DNA of 11,118 nucleotides from assembly GCA_964541025.1 (NCBI GenBank), contig CAZIOW010000036.1:1-11118 (forward strand), in the 5' to 3' direction. The translations under genes and the position numbers were made by a program. The DNA is from JAGDXO01 sp964541025 (lineage in GTDB: Archaea; Thermoplasmatota; Thermoplasmata; Thermoplasmatales; GCA-001856825). The notes under the pieces are model-generated. The model had not been told where the DNA came from. It made no database searches and saw only the letters and a program-made list of their open reading frames with translations. This document shows positions 1 to 6,552 of this stretch, in pieces; the first letter of the stretch is position 1, and the number at the start of each line of letters is the position of its first letter.

Positions 1-2
1 AA

Positions 3-75
3 TGGGCCCGGCCGGATTCGAACCGACGGTCTCCGCCTTGTAAGGGCGACGTCATAACCTCTAGACCACGAGCCC
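3..75 (-). tRNA. tRNA-Val (anticodon UAC)
   Basis: Read on the minus strand, the 73 bases fold as a complete intron-less tRNA. The 7-bp acceptor stem pairs GGGCTCG with CGGGCCC and has one U-G wobble. There is a D-arm with the GG pair, an anticodon stem CGCC/GGCG closing the loop CTTACAA, and a T-arm with loop TTCGAAT. The anticodon is TAC, which reads the valine codon GUA. The discriminator base is A and the next genomic bases are TT, so CCA is added after transcription. It lies 86 bp downstream of glnA on the same strand and probably has its own promoter. Confidence 0.95.
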
Positions 76-96
76 TCATTCGTTAAAATTTAGTCA

Positions 97-104
97 TTAA
101 TTAA
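97..104 (-). promoter_or_regulatory. Candidate TATA box of tRNA-Val
   Basis: A TTAATTAA block is centred about 25 bp upstream of the tRNA 5' end, the usual distance for an archaeal TATA box. A second AT-rich block at 84-92 is closer than expected. The whole spacer is AT-rich, so the exact element is uncertain. Confidence 0.4.
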
Positions 105-130
105 CATTACTGTTTGCAATAAACCGAATT

Positions 131-160
131 ATGAAGAATAAAATAAAATGATATAAAAAA
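131..160 (-). terminator. T-rich tract downstream of glnA
   Basis: On the minus strand, the bases directly after the glnA stop codon form several T-runs (TTTTTT, then TTTTATTTTATT). Oligo-T tracts without a hairpin are the usual intrinsic terminators of archaeal RNA polymerase. The position before tRNA-Val fits termination of the glnA transcript. Confidence 0.45.
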
Positions 161-161
161 T

Positions 162-1487
162 TCAAAGGATTGGAAGTAGCTTGTTTATTTCCCAGTCAGT
201 GACATATGACCTGAATTCATCCCATTCTTTCTGTTTGATATATATGAAATTATTGTAAATATGCTCCCCGAGAGTTTCCTTCATGAATTTGCTGTTTCTG
301 AGATGATGAAGTGCCTCACCAAGAGATTCAGGAAGAGAGTCTATGCCATTTTTCAGTCTCTCCTCAGGTTTCATGTGGAAAATATCCTGTTCAACAGGAT
401 CTGGCGGTTCCATCTTCTTCTCAATCCCATCCAGACCTGCAGATAAAAGTGAAGCAAACTGAAGATAAGGATTTCCGGCTGAATCAGGTGCTCTGAACTC
501 AAATCTTTTCTTAAGACCTACGCCCGCGGGAACTCTGACAAGTGCAGACCTGTTTCTATTTGCCCATGAAATGTACACTGGGGCCTCATATCCTGGAACC
601 AGTCTCTTATAGGAATTTACCCAGGATGCTATTATTGATGACATTTCAATTGCGTGATGGAGTATTCCAGCGAGATAGTGGTAAGCAAAATCCGAGAGTC
701 CATACTTATCGCTTGCATCCCAGAACTTGTTGTCTTCACCCTTGACATCCATTATGCTCTGGTGAACGTGCATACCTGTACCGTTTATTCCAAAGAAAGG
801 CTTTGGCATGAATGTAGCATAGAGACCATATTTTGATGCCACTGTTTTAATGGCAGTTTTCATTGTTATTATTCTATCAGCCATCTTGAGGGCCTGTGCA
901 AATCTCAGATCAATTTCGTGCTGCCCTGGGGAAACTTCATGGTGAGCTGCCTCAGGGTCATATCCAAGTGTGTTCAGATGATTCACTATTTCTTTTTTTA
1001 CAAGTTCCCCCTTATCAAGCGGACCAAAGTCAAAGTATCCTGCCGAATCGTGGGGAACATATTTCCCATCTCTTTGCTCTAAGAGAAAGAATTCAAATTC
1101 TGGACCGACAAAGAAATCCAGTCCAAGCTTGTGCACTCTTTCCAGTTGCCTTTTCAGCGCGAACCTTGGATCACCTAGGAATGGTTCACCATCAGGAGTG
1201 TATACTGAGCATACAAATCTTGCAGACTTTCCTCCATCCATTGTCCAGGGGAGAATTTCAAATGAATCGTAATCAGGGAATGCCCTCATGTCACTTTCCT
1301 CAATCGCAGCATAGCCTAACACTGAAGAACCGTCAAAAAGAACTCCCTCTTCCAGCACCCTCTCCAGTCTGTTTCGTGGTATCATCACGGATTTTACCGT
1401 ACCCCTGATATCACTGAACTGAAAATAAAAATGCTTCAGATCATTCTTATCCGCCAGCTTCACAATCTCCGAAATATCATATGCCAT
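162..1487 (-). CDS. glnA: Glutamine synthetase, class I-alpha
   Basis: Cytosolic enzyme that makes glutamine from glutamate, ammonia and ATP; class I enzymes are dodecamers. The 441 residues match the usual I-alpha length. The N-terminal beta-grasp domain carries FDGSS (51-55). Metal ligands visible are E130 and E132 in GPEFEF, E184 and E191, H240 in the GMHVH motif, and E330 in RFEFR. The substrate loop NSYKRLVPGYE is at 291-301. The position of the adenylylated tyrosine of I-beta enzymes (NLYDLPPEE) reads DIFHMKPEE (368-376), so control by adenylylation is not expected. An alanine (A61) sits just before IEESD, where I recall a feedback-related arginine in Bacillus I-alpha enzymes. The ATG lies about 24 bp downstream of a TATA box with no Shine-Dalgarno, suggesting a leaderless mRNA. 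Confidence 0.96.
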   Translation of the reverse strand: MAYDISEIVKLADKNDLKHFYFQFSDIRGTVKSVMIPRNRLERVLEEGVLFDGSSVLGYAAIEESDMRAFPDYDSFEILPWTMDGGKSARFVCSVYTPDGEPFLGDPRFALKRQLERVHKLGLDFFVGPEFEFFLLEQRDGKYVPHDSAGYFDFGPLDKGELVKKEIVNHLNTLGYDPEAAHHEVSPGQHEIDLRFAQALKMADRIITMKTAIKTVASKYGLYATFMPKPFFGINGTGMHVHQSIMDVKGEDNKFWDASDKYGLSDFAYHYLAGILHHAIEMSSIIASWVNSYKRLVPGYEAPVYISWANRNRSALVRVPAGVGLKKRFEFRAPDSAGNPYLQFASLLSAGLDGIEKKMEPPDPVEQDIFHMKPEERLKNGIDSLPESLGEALHHLRNSKFMKETLGEHIYNNFIYIKQKEWDEFRSYVTDWEINKLLPIL

Positions 1488-1510
1488 AATTTTAAAGAGA
1501 GTATCGACAT

Positions 1511-1519
1511 TAAAAATTT
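1511..1519 (-). promoter_or_regulatory. TATA box of glnA
   Basis: On the minus strand the 41 bp between acdB and glnA contains AAATTTTTA, whose TATA-like part lies 24-32 bp upstream of the glnA ATG. This spacing puts the transcription start at or next to the start codon. glnA can therefore be transcribed separately from the upstream acyl-CoA synthetase genes. Confidence 0.6.
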
Positions 1520-1528
1520 TGTGTATGT

Positions 1529-2134
1529 CTAAACTATCATTTTGGCATCCACTATTAAATATGAATCACTATAAAGGAACACAGGATTGAAATCTATCTG
1601 CTGGAAGCTCTCCCCCTCCCACGTCTCTGATATTTTCAAAAGGAGATTCACCACTATATCCTCTGATGTTTTCAGGCCACGGTAGCCTGAAAATATGCTC
1701 CTGTATCTGAGCTCATTTATCATGTCAATAGCATCTTCTCTATCAAGAGGAAGTTTCTTGAAAGTAACATCCTTTATCAGTTCTGAATAGAATCCTCCAA
1801 TACCGAGGAGTATCAATTTTCCAAATTTTTCATCATTCAGAAGACCTATTATAACTTCTATCCCTCTCCTAGCCATCTCTTCGACATAAATTGGTTCTCC
1901 TGGAAATTTTGTTTTAAGAGTATTAATGGATTCTTTCAACTCGTCAAGGCCTTTTATATCAACTATTACCGCCCCTATTTCACTCTTATGTGTAATCTTT
2001 TCAGAACTTATTTTGGCCACAGCTGGAAAATTTCCATGATAATCTTCTGAATTATTCACCATAAAGCCCCTTGGCAATGAAAATCCTAAATCCCTTATCC
2101 TTTTCTTGAATTCAAACTCTGGCACCACTGTCAT
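1529..2134 (-). CDS. acdB: ADP-forming acyl-CoA synthetase, beta (ATP-grasp) subunit
   Basis: Nucleotide-binding subunit of the ADP-forming acetate/acyl-CoA ligase. With the alpha subunit it converts acyl-CoA, ADP and phosphate into acid, CoA and ATP. The ATP-grasp fold is recognised by ITHKSEIGAV (47-56; H49 matches the conserved His of HKSDxGGV), the E-V-I-I-G strand (93-97), the glycine-rich loop LLGIGGFYSELIKDV (109-123) and D181-N183 near the C-terminus. At 201 residues it is shorter than the roughly 230-residue beta subunits of Thermococcales, mainly at the N-terminus. The ATG overlaps the alpha stop codon (ATGA) behind a strong Shine-Dalgarno, so translation is probably coupled. The natural acyl substrate cannot be read from sequence. 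Confidence 0.87.
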   Translation of the reverse strand: MTVVPEFEFKKRIRDLGFSLPRGFMVNNSEDYHGNFPAVAKISSEKITHKSEIGAVIVDIKGLDELKESINTLKTKFPGEPIYVEEMARRGIEVIIGLLNDEKFGKLILLGIGGFYSELIKDVTFKKLPLDREDAIDMINELRYRSIFSGYRGLKTSEDIVVNLLLKISETWEGESFQQIDFNPVFLYSDSYLIVDAKMIV

Positions 2135-3510
2135 TTTTGAAACCTCCTTACAAATTTACCCCTTTCACGGAGTGCCCATACGCCATCAATTGCCCTTTCA
2201 ATGCTTGGGAATGTTGGAATTCCTAAATAGAGCATTTTTCTCACCATATTCTTTGTATATTCGCCCCCAAGAACACCAACAACAAATGGCATCTTGCCAT
2301 TTTCATTGTAGTTGCTGAGAATATCTATCAACCCCTCAGTGACTCCGGCAGTCTGGAATAGCGCAAAGACTATTACAGAGTCATATTCACCCGATGATTC
2401 TATTTCATAAAGTATCCTTTCATACTGATTATCCGTGGCTTCAGCTGTCATATCAATCGGGTTCAACGGAGAGGCAATAGGCGATATTATCTTCCTGAGC
2501 CTTTCCTCAAGGTCGCTTGAAGGCCTAGAGACCTTGAATCCCTTATTTTCAAGAAGGTCAGATGAAACTACACCTACCCCTCCAGCAGATGTTATGATTG
2601 CAATTCTTTCCCTCATAACTGGCTTTCCGTATGCCAGAGCCAGTGCATAATCCAGCAGCTGGGTCTCATTAAAAGCCTGTATTATTCCGTGCTGGTTGAA
2701 AATACCTCTGAGGGAAAAATTCGATCTGAAGAGGGAACCTGTGTGTAAGCTCGTTGCCCTGTTTCCAGCCTCACTCTGCCCTCCTTTCATAAGGACTATT
2801 CCCTTTGTTTTTGATATTTCTCTGCTTTTCTGAAGGAATTCCTCTGTATCACTGATCTTCTCAAGATACAGTGCTATTGATCTTGTTCGGTTATCCTTTG
2901 CCACAATATTATACGCATCGTTTTCAGTCACATCTGCCTCATTTCCAAGACTTATAAATGATGAAAATCCCATTCCAATGTCGGAAGCAGCATCCATTGA
3001 CAGAAGACCAAGGGCACCGCTCTGTGATATGAAGCTTACCTTTCCATCCTTGGGAAATGTGGTTTTATCTATTTCCGTCAGAGCAGTATTCAAACCTACC
3101 CTGGGGACTATAACACCTACTGTGTTCGGGCCAATCACCCTCATTCCATATCTGCTGCATATTTCCTTGATTTTCCTCTCTAGCTGCTTCCCCTTTTCTC
3201 CTTGCTCTCCAAAACCCCCAGAAACAGGGATGGATATCTTGCATCCCTTTTTCCCAAGTTCTTCTAGCGATTCTATTGTTTTCTCAGGCGGTAAAGAGAT
3301 AACCGCTATATCTGGTGATTCAGGCAGCTCCTGGACACTTCTGAAACATTTGATTCCATTTATATCCTGTGCGACAGGGTGTATAAGATAAATTTTCCCC
3401 TTGAATTCCCTTGATACATTCTGCAGTATGACATTTCCTACCTTTCCCCTATCCCTGGACGCTCCAATTATGCAGATTGATTTGGGATTGAATATAGTTT
3501 CCAGACTCAT
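2131..3510 (-). CDS. acdA: ADP-forming acyl-CoA synthetase, alpha (CoA-binding/ligase) subunit
   Basis: CoA-ligase subunit of the NDP-forming acyl-CoA synthetase. In fermentative archaea this enzyme recovers ATP from acetyl-CoA and other acyl-CoA esters. The 459 residues hold an N-terminal Rossmann CoA-binding domain (IIGASRDRGKVGN, 14-26), then the ligase domains with GPNTVG (127-132) and SFISQSGALG (159-168). The phosphohistidine motif is ATSLHTGSLF (252-261), making H256 the expected catalytic residue, and the N-E-A-D-V turn is at 190-194. The family usually has cysteine in GPNCxG; here it is threonine. The start codon overlaps the stop of the upstream 94-residue gene (ATGA), and its stop overlaps acdB the same way. 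All three are therefore probably one transcript. Confidence 0.9.
   Translation of the reverse strand: MSLETIFNPKSICIIGASRDRGKVGNVILQNVSREFKGKIYLIHPVAQDINGIKCFRSVQELPESPDIAVISLPPEKTIESLEELGKKGCKISIPVSGGFGEQGEKGKQLERKIKEICSRYGMRVIGPNTVGVIVPRVGLNTALTEIDKTTFPKDGKVSFISQSGALGLLSMDAASDIGMGFSSFISLGNEADVTENDAYNIVAKDNRTRSIALYLEKISDTEEFLQKSREISKTKGIVLMKGGQSEAGNRATSLHTGSLFRSNFSLRGIFNQHGIIQAFNETQLLDYALALAYGKPVMRERIAIITSAGGVGVVSSDLLENKGFKVSRPSSDLEERLRKIISPIASPLNPIDMTAEATDNQYERILYEIESSGEYDSVIVFALFQTAGVTEGLIDILSNYNENGKMPFVVGVLGGEYTKNMVRKMLYLGIPTFPSIERAIDGVWALRERGKFVRRFQK
2142..2149 (-). promoter_or_regulatory. Strong Shine-Dalgarno of acdB
   Basis: On the minus strand AAGGAGGT lies 7 bases before the acdB ATG, inside the 3' end of acdA. 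It is the strongest ribosome binding site in the window. It supports this start codon and independent ribosome loading on the beta subunit. Confidence 0.85.
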
Positions 3511-3791
3511 AATTTCATCGCCATCTTTTTCCTTTCCTTTGCATTGTAGCCCGTTGTTTCTTCCAAAAATTTGTTGAATACATTCACGGCCATTCCTGGG
3601 TCCCCATTGTTTCCTGAAACAGTTTCCACCACTATTTCCTTTTTTCCCGTGATTGATACCTCAATCCTGTCAAGAGGAGGATAGGTGGACACAAATTTCC
3701 CTGATTCCTCTTTAACATTCCCGAAAATAGCCTGCATTTTCTCCCTTACAATATCATTTGAAATTTCTTTCTTGCACGGATAGGTTCTCAT
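3507..3791 (-). CDS. Small conserved-looking protein of unknown function (DUF5611-like)
   Basis: A 94-residue soluble protein with no signal peptide or membrane segment. It has an alternating helix/strand pattern: an N-terminal helical part (8-25), a strand pair around RIEVSITGKKEIVVETVS (42-59) and a C-terminal helix ending in a basic tail (KERKKMAMKL, 85-94). From memory it resembles a small Thermoplasmata family catalogued as DUF5611; I cannot confirm this here. It is the first gene of the acd operon and overlaps acdA by 4 bases, so it is translated from the same mRNA. No catalytic motif is visible. A link to the acyl-CoA synthetase (assembly or regulation) is inference from position only. 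Confidence 0.72.
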   Translation of the reverse strand: MRTYPCKKEISNDIVREKMQAIFGNVKEESGKFVSTYPPLDRIEVSITGKKEIVVETVSGNNGDPGMAVNVFNKFLEETTGYNAKERKKMAMKL

Positions 3792-3812
3792 TTGACTGTT
3801 ATAATTTGGAGG

Positions 3813-3819
3813 ATTAAAA
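3813..3819 (-). promoter_or_regulatory. Candidate TATA box of the DUF5611-acdAB operon
   Basis: On the minus strand TTTTAAT lies 22-28 bp upstream of the ATG at 3791, consistent with a leaderless first gene. A second AT element (CTTAAAG) lies just further upstream. No Shine-Dalgarno precedes the ATG. Confidence 0.5.
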
Positions 3820-3884
3820 CTTTAAGTTTTTTCATATTTTAATAGTGTTATGCGTAATTATTTTGTTGCATTAAAAATGTAATA

Positions 3885-3892
3885 TTTATATA
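3885..3892 (+). promoter_or_regulatory. TATA box of the thermosome operon
   Basis: TTTATATA is the best TATA match in the window and is preceded by an A-rich stretch that could serve as BRE. It lies about 34-41 bp upstream of the thermosome ATG, so a start 25 bp downstream would leave a short leader containing the ribosome binding site at 3914-3919. I saw no clear operator repeat in the 134 bp divergent region. Confidence 0.75.
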
Positions 3893-3913
3893 GAAGAACG
3901 AATTAACGTTTTA

Positions 3914-3919
3914 GGGTGA
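3914..3919 (+). promoter_or_regulatory. Ribosome binding site of thsA
   Basis: GGGTGA lies 6 bases before the ATG at 3926 and is complementary to the archaeal 16S 3' end (GGTGA core). It fixes the start codon and shows that this first gene has a short leader. Confidence 0.65.
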
Positions 3920-3925
3920 AACAAA

Positions 3926-5587
3926 ATGTTATCAGGTCAAATTCCTATTCTTGTGTTGAAAGAGGGAACGTCCAGAGAATCCGGAAAGGATGCTCAGAGA
4001 AATAATATAGAGGCCGCAAAGGCCATTGCAGATACAATTAAAACAACATTGGGTCCAAAGGGAATGGACAAGATGCTTGTTGATTCTTTGGGTGATATAA
4101 CAATTTCAAATGATGGGGCAACAATAATGAAACAGATGGATGTGGATCATCCAACAGCAAAGATGATTGTGGAAATAGCTAAGGGTCAGGATCAGGAAGT
4201 AGGGGACGGGACGACAAGTGCAGTGGTCATAGCAGGCGAACTGCTCAAACAGGCGGAATTACTTCTGGACCAGAATGTCCACCCTACGGTCATTGCAAAT
4301 GGATACAAGCTTGCATCAACCAAGGCAACAGAGATATTGTCAAGCATATCCATGAAGAATATAGATGAGAAGGCTCTGAAGAATGTGGCAATGACTGCAA
4401 TGACAGGAAAGAATGTTGGTGGGGTCACTGATTTCCTGGCAGAAATAGCTGTTAAAGCAGTCAATTCCATAGTTGAGGACAGGGACGGGAAGAAGGTAGT
4501 GGACGTTGACAACATACTTGTCCAGAAAAAATATGGCGGCGGCATTACAGATACAGAACTGATAGATGGAGTTGTAATAGATAAGGAAAAGGTTCATGCC
4601 AGAATGCCCAGTGAAGTGAAGAACGCAAAGATAGCGCTTATAGATTCAGGTCTAGAAATAAAGAAAACGGAGATAGATGCCAAGGTACAGATATCAGATC
4701 CATCAAAGATTCAGGCTTTCCTCGATCAGGAAGAGGAAACATTGAAATCAATGGTTGAGAAGATCAAGAAGGCAGGAGCCAATGTGGTACTGAGCCAGAA
4801 AGGAATAGACGATCTTGCACAGCATTTCCTTGCCAAGGAAGGAATATATGGTGTGAGAAGGGTAAAGAAGAGTGACATGGAGAAAATCGCTAAGGCCACA
4901 GGAGCCAAGATAGTTACAAATCTTGATGACCTCTCATCCAATGACCTCGGATTTGCCGCAAAGGTCGAGGAGAGGAAGATAGGGGACGACAGGCTCACAT
5001 TCATCATGGGTTGCAAATTCCCGAAGGCAGTTTCCATTCTCATCAGAGGGGGAACACAACATACAATAGATGAGGTTGAAAGGGCACTCCACGATGCACT
5101 TAAGGTTGTTGGAGTGGCCATAGAGGATGGAGCAATAGTCGTCGGAGGCGGGGCGATTGAATCTGAAATAGCTCTGGAACTGAGGAAATATGCACCAACC
5201 ATAGGCGGAAGGGAGCAGCTGGCCATCGAATCATTTGCCAACTCTCTTGAAATAATCCCAAGGACACTTTCTGAGAATGCGGGTATGGATCCAATAGACA
5301 CTCTGCTCTCCCTTAGAGCTGAACACCAGAAGGGAAACAAGTCCTACGGTGTTGATGCACTTGAAGGGAAAACAGGCGATATGCTGAAGAAGAATGTTAT
5401 TGAGCCTGTGAGAGTGAAGAAACATGCCATAGAGAGCGCCACAGAAGTTGCGACCATGATACTGAGGATTGATGATGTTATCTCCTCAAAGAAGTCTAAG
5501 TCAGAGGGTCAGGCACCGGGCCAGGAAGGCGGAATGGGCGGTATGGGAGGAATGGGTGGCATGGGCGGAGGAATGCCCCCGATGTAA
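3926..5587 (+). CDS. thsA: Thermosome (group II chaperonin) subunit, alpha-like
   Basis: Subunit of the two-ring ATP-driven chaperonin that folds proteins in the cytosol. At 553 residues it has the normal length. The equatorial domain contains TLGPKGMDKM (41-50), NDGAT (62-66), GDGTT (93-97) and VGGGAIE (406-412), with D390 in the RALHDAL segment as the likely hydrolytic aspartate. The apical domain, roughly 215-365, includes the charged helical protrusion that acts as a built-in lid (about 245-280). The C-terminus is a GGM repeat tail. The N-terminus (LSGQIPILVLKEGT) is closer to Thermoplasma thermosome alpha than beta by recall. Thermoplasma rings contain two subunit types; no second subunit gene is in this window. 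It leads the six-gene plus-strand cluster. Confidence 0.97.
   Translation: MLSGQIPILVLKEGTSRESGKDAQRNNIEAAKAIADTIKTTLGPKGMDKMLVDSLGDITISNDGATIMKQMDVDHPTAKMIVEIAKGQDQEVGDGTTSAVVIAGELLKQAELLLDQNVHPTVIANGYKLASTKATEILSSISMKNIDEKALKNVAMTAMTGKNVGGVTDFLAEIAVKAVNSIVEDRDGKKVVDVDNILVQKKYGGGITDTELIDGVVIDKEKVHARMPSEVKNAKIALIDSGLEIKKTEIDAKVQISDPSKIQAFLDQEEETLKSMVEKIKKAGANVVLSQKGIDDLAQHFLAKEGIYGVRRVKKSDMEKIAKATGAKIVTNLDDLSSNDLGFAAKVEERKIGDDRLTFIMGCKFPKAVSILIRGGTQHTIDEVERALHDALKVVGVAIEDGAIVVGGGAIESEIALELRKYAPTIGGREQLAIESFANSLEIIPRTLSENAGMDPIDTLLSLRAEHQKGNKSYGVDALEGKTGDMLKKNVIEPVRVKKHAIESATEVATMILRIDDVISSKKSKSEGQAPGQEGGMGGMGGMGGMGGGMPPM
5528..5584 (+). repeat. GGM repeat tail of the thermosome
   Basis: Residues 535-553 are tandem GGM units ending in GGGMPPM, encoded by a degenerate GGN-GGN-ATG repeat. 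Such flexible tails project into the folding chamber of group II chaperonins. The repeat could vary in unit number between strains. Confidence 0.85.
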
Positions 5588-5591
5588 GGTG
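5586..5591 (+). promoter_or_regulatory. Ribosome binding site of trxB
   Basis: AAGGTG overlaps the thermosome TAA and lies 7 bases before the trxB ATG. It supports the start at 5599 rather than a later methionine. Confidence 0.6.
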
Positions 5592-5598
5592 TTGAGAA

Positions 5599-6552
5599 AT
5601 GGACCTTATAATCGGAGAAGAAGAGAAAATAGAGAAGAGAGACTTCGACTTGATAATCATAGGGGCTGGGGCCGCTGGCCTTTCAGCCGCCATTTATGCT
5701 GTAAGATCAGGTTTATCTGCTATAATAATAGATGGAAGTTCTCCAGGTGGACTGACAGCGGAAGCACCCCTTGTTGAAAATTATCTTGGATACACTGCAA
5801 TCAGGGGAACGGAACTTGCAAATAACATGGTTGAGCATGCCAGAAATTACACAAAGATAATAGATAACTGCAAGGTTTTATCCATAAAGAAGGAAGGAAA
5901 TTTCATCCTTACAACTGAGAAAGGGAAATTCACTGCAAAATCCATTCTATTTGCCACAGGGACAAAACACAAGCACCTTGGTGTCAAAGGAGAGAATGAA
6001 TATTATGGCAAAGGGCTTTCTTACTGCGTAACATGCGACGGTTACCTGTTCAAGAACAAGAAGGTTCTGGTGATAGGAGGAGGAAACTCAGGAGCAATAG
6101 CCGCAATATATCTCAAAAATCTTGCGAAGGAAGTCAAGATATTTGAATTTATGCCAAAATTCATGTGCGAAGATGCGTATGTAAAACAGATACAGTCAAT
6201 GGGTATAGAGTACAGAAAGAATGTGCAGGTCATGGAGATAAAAGGCGATGGCAGATCACTTAAATCAGTTACATTCAAAGACCGTGGAAACGATAATATA
6301 ATGGAAGAAGAATTTGATGGTGTCTTCATTTATGTGGGGCTCATGCCTCAATCAGAGGTTGCAAAGACTCTGGGCGTGAAGACAAATGAAAAGGGTTTCA
6401 TAGATATTGACAGAAACGGGAGAACTAATGTGGAATTCGTATATGCAGCAGGAGATGTTGCTGGATCATTTGCCCAGATAATAGTGGCTGCATCAGATGG
6501 AGCAATTGCAGCAAATTCTGCATACCAGGACCTCAGCAAGAAAGGAAACTGA
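5599..6552 (+). CDS. trxB: Thioredoxin reductase-like flavoprotein with non-NADPH cofactor site
   Basis: FAD disulfide reductase expected to reduce thioredoxin. The 317 residues show the FAD Rossmann motif IGAGAAGLSAA (21-31), a redox-active CVTCDG (C143, C146), the second Rossmann loop GGGNSG (160-165) and the FAD-binding GD near the C-terminus (AAGDVAGS, 283-290). The NADPH motif HRRxxxR expected after the second Rossmann fold is absent: the segment reads FEFMPKFM (182-189). Thermoplasma acidophilum thioredoxin reductase is reported to lack this motif and not to use NADPH, so the same is likely here and the electron donor is open. A short charged leader precedes the flavin motif. The stop codon shares one base with the hutI ATG, so the two genes are probably translated together. 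Confidence 0.9.
   Translation: MDLIIGEEEKIEKRDFDLIIIGAGAAGLSAAIYAVRSGLSAIIIDGSSPGGLTAEAPLVENYLGYTAIRGTELANNMVEHARNYTKIIDNCKVLSIKKEGNFILTTEKGKFTAKSILFATGTKHKHLGVKGENEYYGKGLSYCVTCDGYLFKNKKVLVIGGGNSGAIAAIYLKNLAKEVKIFEFMPKFMCEDAYVKQIQSMGIEYRKNVQVMEIKGDGRSLKSVTFKDRGNDNIMEEEFDGVFIYVGLMPQSEVAKTLGVKTNEKGFIDIDRNGRTNVEFVYAAGDVAGSFAQIIVAASDGAIAANSAYQDLSKKGN

Noticed and set aside
3..75. tRNA-Val at the edge considered as an integration site of a mobile element
   Set aside because: No integrase gene, no repeated copy of the tRNA 3' end and no foreign-looking genes are seen in the window.
896..1408. Plus-strand open frame (170 codons) opposite glnA
   Set aside because: Antisense to conserved glutamine synthetase motifs and without any recognisable protein feature.
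3820..3884. Divergent spacer searched for an operator or small RNA upstream of the thermosome
   Set aside because: Only AT-rich sequence is visible; no clear inverted repeat, hairpin or known heat-shock operator could be supported.
4726..5340. Minus-strand open frame (204 codons) inside the thermosome gene
   Set aside because: Fully antisense to the conserved chaperonin equatorial and apical domains, serine-rich translation, no promoter or ribosome binding site.
5528..5584. GGN-GGN-ATG repeat considered as a mobile or regulatory DNA repeat
   Set aside because: It is in frame and encodes the typical GGM tail of the thermosome, which explains it fully.
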